Assembly: GCF_000802245.2 (NCBI RefSeq)
Contig: NZ_CP021080.1
Location: forward strand, 1,984,001 to 2,048,000
Source: Streptomyces pluripotens
GTDB lineage: Bacteria; Actinomycetota; Actinomycetes; Streptomycetales; Streptomycetaceae
Reading direction: 5' to 3'
Length of the DNA: 64,000 nucleotides
In this document: one piece after another, positions 60,243 to 64,000 of the stretch
Layout: every line of letters begins with the position of its first letter
Numbering within the stretch: position 1 is the stretch's first letter
The notes under the pieces: model-generated
What the model saw: the letters and a program-made list of their open reading frames with translations, nothing else
Database searches by the model: none
What the model was told of the DNA's origin: nothing
Position numbers and translations under genes: made by a program

Positions 60243-60662
60243 TCACCGAAGCTCTTGCCCCGGCGCAAGTAGTCGGTCCGCGGTCCCAGAGGAGTCGGTG
60301 TCTCCGTTCGGCTCCACGGTCACCGGCGTCGCGCCGCCCTGCGAGCTGATGAACCACGCCAACACTGGCTGAGTGAGCGGAGCACCACCTTCGTCCTCCC
60401 AGTGCGCCCGCCACCCACCACCGGGAACCACTCCCGCTATCCGGTGGACGCGCTCCAGATGAGAGAAGTCCTCGAAGTCCGTTACGGGCCTGAGCCCACC
60501 TCGTTCTGGGTCCACGATGAGAGCAGCGCCGGTGGTCGGGTGCCACGCCTCGACACCACGCTGCCGGCCCACCGCGGTTTCAGTGCCAGAAAAGAAGGCC
60601 ATCCAGCCTGTCTCAGTGAAGTAGTCCACGCCAGGCATTCTCATGGATGCGCTCGCGAGCAT
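60243..60662 (-). CDS. Protein of unknown function, 139 aa
   Basis: A small soluble protein I do not recognise: MLASASMRMPGVDYFTETGW, then GVEAWHPTTGAALIVDPERG, LRPVTDFEDFSHLERVHRIA and a Ser/Gly-rich end. ATG 60662 has GGGGAG 8 nt upstream; ATG 60644 and 60638 are alternatives. It runs divergently from the XRE-TPR regulator and convergently with the preceding gene. The compact beta-rich pattern is reminiscent of immunity-protein folds, which is only an impression. Confidence 0.55.
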   Translation of the reverse strand: MLASASMRMPGVDYFTETGWMAFFSGTETAVGRQRGVEAWHPTTGAALIVDPERGGLRPVTDFEDFSHLERVHRIAGVVPGGGWRAHWEDEGGAPLTQPVLAWFISSQGGATPVTVEPNGDTDSSGTADRLLAPGQELR

Positions 60663-60787
60663 CTCGCTCGCTCCCCGCTGGGCCACACGCATCGGTACGG
60701 TTCTGGGAGATGAGCCCGAACGGATGAGCCGTGACGCCCTGCTCCTGCCTCGCGTCTGCGGCCCACCACCACCTTGGGGGTGCACTG

Positions 60788-62017
60788 ATGTTGGAGGAAG
60801 CCGAGGAGATCGGTCGTCGCGTCCGACGGGCACGACTGCGGCTCGGGATGCCGCAAGCCGACCTCGCCGCCGCACTGGGCAAGACCCAGGGCTGGGTATC
60901 GAAGATGGAACGCGGCCTGATCGAGCTGGACCGGGTCGGGCTCCTGAATCTCGTCGCCGCCGAGCTGCACGTACACCCCAATGACCTGATCGGCCGACCG
61001 TACGCGAGTAGCCCCGCCGAGAATCAGTGGCAGGTCTCGGCGGCATCCATCCTGCGCGAGTTGCGCCGCTACGACCTCGCGCCGATCTTCGACGGCTCTC
61101 CTCGTCCGTCCGGCGAGCTGTGGCGAGACATGACCCGCCTGCACCGCCTGCGGGACGCCGCCGCCAATACGGCGATCCTCGCCACCCTCCCCGACCTGCT
61201 GCGCGAAGCTCGCGCCCTGGCCGAGGCCGCGACGGGCCACGAGCGCGAGGAGGCATTCGCGATCTATGCCGTCGCGTGCAAGTTCGCCCACACCGCCGCA
61301 CACGCCCTCGGGCACCCCGAACTCGTCGCCATGGCGGCCGAGCGCGCCGCATGGGCCGCTCGGCTCTCGGCCGACCCCGTCATGCCCGCGCTCGCCGACT
61401 GGATGCGCGTCTGGGACATGTGGGCCACCGCCGATTGGGACGACTCGATCACCCTGTCCGATAAGGCCCTCGCCAGCGTGCAGCGCGAGTACGAGCTCGG
61501 CGAACCGCTCGCCCTACGGATGTGGGGCACGCTCCACCTGCGCGCCGCCGTCGCCGCGGCCCGTGCCGGCCGACCGGCCGAGGCCGACGAGCGGATCAAC
61601 CACGCCCGCGACGCTGCCCGCCGGATGGCAGGCCACCACAACCCGCCGATCTACGACCGGCACTCGGTCACCTTCTCCCCCGGCAACGTACAGATCCACG
61701 CGATCAGCGTCGCCCTGGAGACAGGCGAGCAGACCAAGGCCCTCGCCATAAACCGCCGCACAGCCCCCGAGCTTGTCGCAGCCCTTCCCAACTCCCGCCA
61801 GGGGCACCACCACATGGACCTCGCCCGCGCGTGGCTGTGGGACGGCAACCGCGACCGCGCACTCGCGGAGCTGGAGACCGCAGAGCGGATCGCCCCTCAG
61901 CTCGTACGGAACCATCCGATCGCCCGGTCGACCCTCCGCGGCATCGTCTACGCCGAGCGAATCGCTACCCGCGAAAAGCTGCGCCGCATGTCAGACCGCT
62001 TCCACCTGGACGGATGA
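60788..62017 (+). CDS. XRE-family regulator with C-terminal TPR-like repeats
   Basis: A 409-residue protein. The N-terminal Cro/CI helix-turn-helix (about residues 8-62) reads IGRRVRRARLRLGMPQADLA, ALGKTQGWVSKMERG. The rest is alpha-helical with TPR-like pairs (EEAFAIYAVACKFAHTAAHA, PLALRMWGTLHLRAAVAAAR, DLARAWLWDGNRDRALAELE). This architecture is abundant in Streptomyces, where such proteins act as peptide- or partner-sensing regulators. ATG 60788 is chosen because the HTH begins 5 residues in. It precedes a set of small unknown genes in the same direction. Confidence 0.88.
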   Translation: MLEEAEEIGRRVRRARLRLGMPQADLAAALGKTQGWVSKMERGLIELDRVGLLNLVAAELHVHPNDLIGRPYASSPAENQWQVSAASILRELRRYDLAPIFDGSPRPSGELWRDMTRLHRLRDAAANTAILATLPDLLREARALAEAATGHEREEAFAIYAVACKFAHTAAHALGHPELVAMAAERAAWAARLSADPVMPALADWMRVWDMWATADWDDSITLSDKALASVQREYELGEPLALRMWGTLHLRAAVAAARAGRPAEADERINHARDAARRMAGHHNPPIYDRHSVTFSPGNVQIHAISVALETGEQTKALAINRRTAPELVAALPNSRQGHHHMDLARAWLWDGNRDRALAELETAERIAPQLVRNHPIARSTLRGIVYAERIATREKLRRMSDRFHLDG

Positions 62018-62073
62018 GGGCGGTATTCCTCCGATTCATATTGGGTCCCTGACGCGCCTCTAACTTCTGGGGC

Positions 62074-62514
62074 ATGACAGGACGACCAACACCCCATCTC
62101 CCTTCGCAGGGCGGCGAGTTAGGGACGGCCGGACCGTTCTATCCACGACTTGGCGACCTCGCCCGCGACACCGCCAAGGACGGGCGAATCGGCGTCGTGG
62201 TGACGCTGCCCAGAGTGGGCGCCAGCACATACCACCTGCGTCCGCCAGGCGGTGGCGACGAGTGGTCGGCACCGGCCGACGGAGCAACCCTGCGCCCCGT
62301 CCCAGCACAGGCCACATACGTGACCCCGATGCGACGCGACGCCGTGTACGACCACCGGGCCCAGCAGAGCGCGCTGCCAGTTCTGGTCCACTACGACGAC
62401 GGCGGTACGGCCGAGTCCCTGCTCGTCCTCACCCCGGACCAGGTCGAGTTGTACGCGATCCAGTTCGAGCGACTCATCTCCCAGCGCGAGCAGGCACAGG
62501 GAAACGCAGCATGA
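62074..62514 (+). CDS. Protein of unknown function, 146 aa
   Basis: A soluble protein I do not recognise by family, although similar short proteins often follow XRE-TPR genes in Streptomyces. It contains a beta-rich centre (GVVVTLPRVGASTYHLRPPG, GDEWSAPADGATLRP) and a C-terminal helix (LTPDQVELYAIQFERLISQR). It starts 56 bp after the regulator, and its stop overlaps the next ATG (ATGA), so it is part of an operon with the interrupted small ORF. Confidence 0.65.
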   Translation: MTGRPTPHLPSQGGELGTAGPFYPRLGDLARDTAKDGRIGVVVTLPRVGASTYHLRPPGGGDEWSAPADGATLRPVPAQATYVTPMRRDAVYDHRAQQSALPVLVHYDDGGTAESLLVLTPDQVELYAIQFERLISQREQAQGNAA

Positions 62515-62702
62515 CCGCGCGCCATGCTGCTCAGCGCGGGACCGCGGCCGGCGATCCGGTGGGCCGCTTCCTGAGTTGAATATGGGTGCTCGGCACCGCC
62601 GCGGGATTCGCCGCGCTCACCACCATGACCACCGCTGAGCTCGGCCACCGCAACGCACTGACGGCGATGGCCGTCACCGACGCCGGGCTCCCGGCGCTCT
62701 GA
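62511..62702 (+). pseudogene. Small membrane-like ORF interrupted by an in-frame TGA
   Basis: ATG 62511 overlaps the preceding stop (ATGA). The frame reads MTARHAAQRGTAAGDPVGRF-LS, then TGA at 62577-62579, and continues in the same frame as IWVLGTAAGFAALTTMTTAE-LGHRNALTAMAVTDAGLPAL to TGA 62702. The second part is hydrophobic and codon-biased. A single TGG-to-TGA change would explain this; the result is a 63-codon gene with a premature stop. The 22-residue product could still be made. Confidence 0.5.
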
Positions 62703-62835
62703 TCTCCCCGCCCGCTCGGATGACCCGACAGATCCCGGGCGGGCGGGGCACGCCTCGGTCCGCACCGTCCCAGTCGCGCCGGCCGAGGCGCTTCACAGCA
62801 CGTCCCATGCACCACTGACCAAGGAGGCAAGGACC

Positions 62836-63297
62836 GTGACCGCAATCCAGGAACGTCCCGCGACCGACGCGCGGAATCTGATCGGCGCCAAGCTGCGCGC
62901 GACGCTCGTGTCCAACATGCAGGCCAAGTTCCCCGAGCTGACCGACGACAAGGCCGACCGCGGCGTCGGCCAGATGATCGCCTTCCTCGCGGCCGGCGCG
63001 TACAGCGACACCCCGCTCAGCCCGTCGCCGCTCGTCGATGACTTCTGGCACGCCTTCCTGCTGCACACGCAGGCGTACCAGGACTTCTGCTCGGGGACGA
63101 TCGGCAAGTTCGTCCACCACCAGCCCGGATTCCTCGACAAGGAGGAGCACGGCGGCGGCAAGGCCCTGCGCGCCCGGACGGTCGAGGCGATCGTCGCGTC
63201 CGGGTTCGTGATCGACATGGAGTTCTGGCCCGAGCTGGACCTCGCCGACTGCTCGCAGTGCCACGCCAACTGCCACAACAGCCCCAAGTACGCCTGA
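62836..63297 (+). CDS. GRDP-like small protein with Cys-rich C-terminus
   Basis: A 153-residue protein related to the 'glycine-rich domain-containing protein' family: the signature VDDFWHAFLLHTQAYQDFC (about residues 64-82) followed by IGKFVHHQPG, with His residues typical of the family. The last 15 residues carry DCSQCHANCHN (C-x2-C-x3-C with histidines), which could bind a metal. GTG 62836 follows AAGGAGG. No transport or modification genes are adjacent. Function unknown. Confidence 0.75.
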   Translation: MTAIQERPATDARNLIGAKLRATLVSNMQAKFPELTDDKADRGVGQMIAFLAAGAYSDTPLSPSPLVDDFWHAFLLHTQAYQDFCSGTIGKFVHHQPGFLDKEEHGGGKALRARTVEAIVASGFVIDMEFWPELDLADCSQCHANCHNSPKYA

Positions 63298-63382
63298 CGT
63301 ACCGCCTGCGGCCGGTCCTCGGCTTGTGCCACTCTGTGGCCGAGCCGGGGACCGGCTTCCGTTCTGCACGAGGAGTAAGCGG

Positions 63383-64000
63383 GTGGACCGCACCGCATGG
63401 CTTGAACTCCCACCCGAGGCCCGTAGCGCCGTCGAGGTCTACATCGGCCCCGTCGAGCACGCCGAGACCGCAGAGACCGGCGTCATGGCCCGCCTTGCCT
63501 GCACCCTCCACACCGCCACCGGGCCCGTCTTCGTCAAGGGCACCCGTAGCGACGAGCCAGCAGCGTGGATGTACGACTACGAAGCGCGCGTGACCCGCGT
63601 CGCACCCCTCGCCCCCCGCGTGCTCTGGCAGGTTGACGCCGGCGGGTGGCTGCTCACCGGGTACGAGTACCTCGTCGGTCCCCACCCAGACCTCAGCCCA
63701 GGCTCGCCCGACCTCGGCCCCTTCCTCGACACGCTCACCACCATGTCCGAGACACCCTGGCCCGAGCAGGTCCGCAAGAAGCCCCTGCACATCCGCTGGG
63801 CCGGGTTCTTCCCTGCCGACCGCTCCCCCGATATCGAAGGCCGGGCCCTCGTCCACTCCGACGTGTCACCGCTGAACATGCTTGCCACCGGAGACGGCAT
63901 CCGCGTACTGGACTGGGCTCTTGCCTGCCCCGGCCCGGCATGGGCTGACACAGCATTCGCCATCCCACGGTTCATTCACGCCGGCCACACCGCGGAGCAG
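63383..64000 (+). CDS. Aminoglycoside-phosphotransferase-like kinase (3' end outside window)
   Basis: The first 206 residues of an APH/choline-kinase-fold protein. The lysine in GPVFVKGTRSDEPA (about residue 53) is the expected ATP-binding residue; the catalytic loop is HSDVSPLNM (Brenner motif HxDxxxxN, about residues 158-166), followed by the metal aspartate in RVLDWALACPGPAW. GTG 63383 has GAGGAG 9 nt upstream. These kinases phosphorylate antibiotics, sugars or small alcohols; the substrate is not predictable. The gene is truncated by the window edge, not by mutation. Confidence 0.85.
   Translation, partial: MDRTAWLELPPEARSAVEVYIGPVEHAETAETGVMARLACTLHTATGPVFVKGTRSDEPAAWMYDYEARVTRVAPLAPRVLWQVDAGGWLLTGYEYLVGPHPDLSPGSPDLGPFLDTLTTMSETPWPEQVRKKPLHIRWAGFFPADRSPDIEGRALVHSDVSPLNMLATGDGIRVLDWALACPGPAWADTAFAIPRFIHAGHTAEQ

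Noticed and set aside
60731..60787. An upstream ATG extension of the XRE-TPR regulator
   Set aside because: The extra 19 residues are Cys/His-rich and precede the normal start of XRE domains; ATG 60788 places the helix-turn-helix at the expected distance.

Overview
The window is high-GC actinobacterial chromosome, almost certainly Streptomyces. Codon third positions are nearly all G or C, GTG and TTG starts are common, several genes start at or next to the predicted transcription start, and the gene order aceE - DHA2 exporter/TetR - fasR-fabD-fabH-acpP-fabF - DUF3145 ... matB-carboxyltransferase ... mbl matches the conserved core of Streptomyces chromosomes. No plasmid replication gene, CRISPR array, rRNA operon or intact transposase was seen.

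Region 1 (1-14,974) is core metabolism and small regulators. It holds the 3' end of the pyruvate dehydrogenase E1 gene, a potassium channel, a TetR/DHA2 exporter pair, a DUF1023 hydrolase, a DUF4429 protein, a MerR regulator, a GNAT enzyme, a penicillin-binding-like hydrolase and a pirin. The housekeeping fatty-acid operon fabD-fabH-acpP-fabF follows, with its activator fasR upstream. The operon carries a strong hairpin between fabH and acpP, another between acpP and fabF, and a perfect terminator after fabF. fabH contains a small in-frame insertion made of a GC-rich hairpin repeat.

Region 2 (15,274-36,394) is a mix. It contains a secreted SGNH lipoprotein, a membrane protein, MarR/oxidoreductase, Ohr, an EstB-like hydrolase, an aminotransferase with a disordered tail, two exported proteins and a Tat-exported GH35 beta-galactosidase. 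A coupled operon follows (HExxH protein / MAB_1171c-type membrane protein / FAD mono-oxygenase), then the matB-carboxyltransferase pair and an MreB-like gene with degenerate active-site motifs.

Region 3 (36,395-57,878) is accessory. It has long gene-poor stretches with palindromes and a tandem repeat, a repressed-looking promoter in front of an alpha/beta hydrolase, and an orphan sugar-binding lipoprotein. It also has a membrane protein joining sigma-like, zf-HC2-like and ricin-like parts. A catabolic-looking cluster follows: an OPT transporter divergent from a hydantoinase/oxoprolinase protein, two DUF917 proteins and a PucR regulator. After it come an anti-sigma-type ATPase, an old yellow enzyme and a frameshifted DUF418 pseudogene.

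Region 4 (57,990-64,000) looks horizontally acquired. A vapBC toxin-antitoxin pair with an AT-rich promoter precedes a 49-bp 3' fragment of a tRNA-Met(CAT) gene at 59,211. From its orientation I infer that this is one attachment end of an integrated element extending rightward past the window. It is followed by unrecognised genes, an XRE-TPR regulator, an operon of small proteins (one interrupted by an in-frame stop), a small GRDP-like protein with a Cys-rich tail, and a phosphotransferase cut by the window edge.
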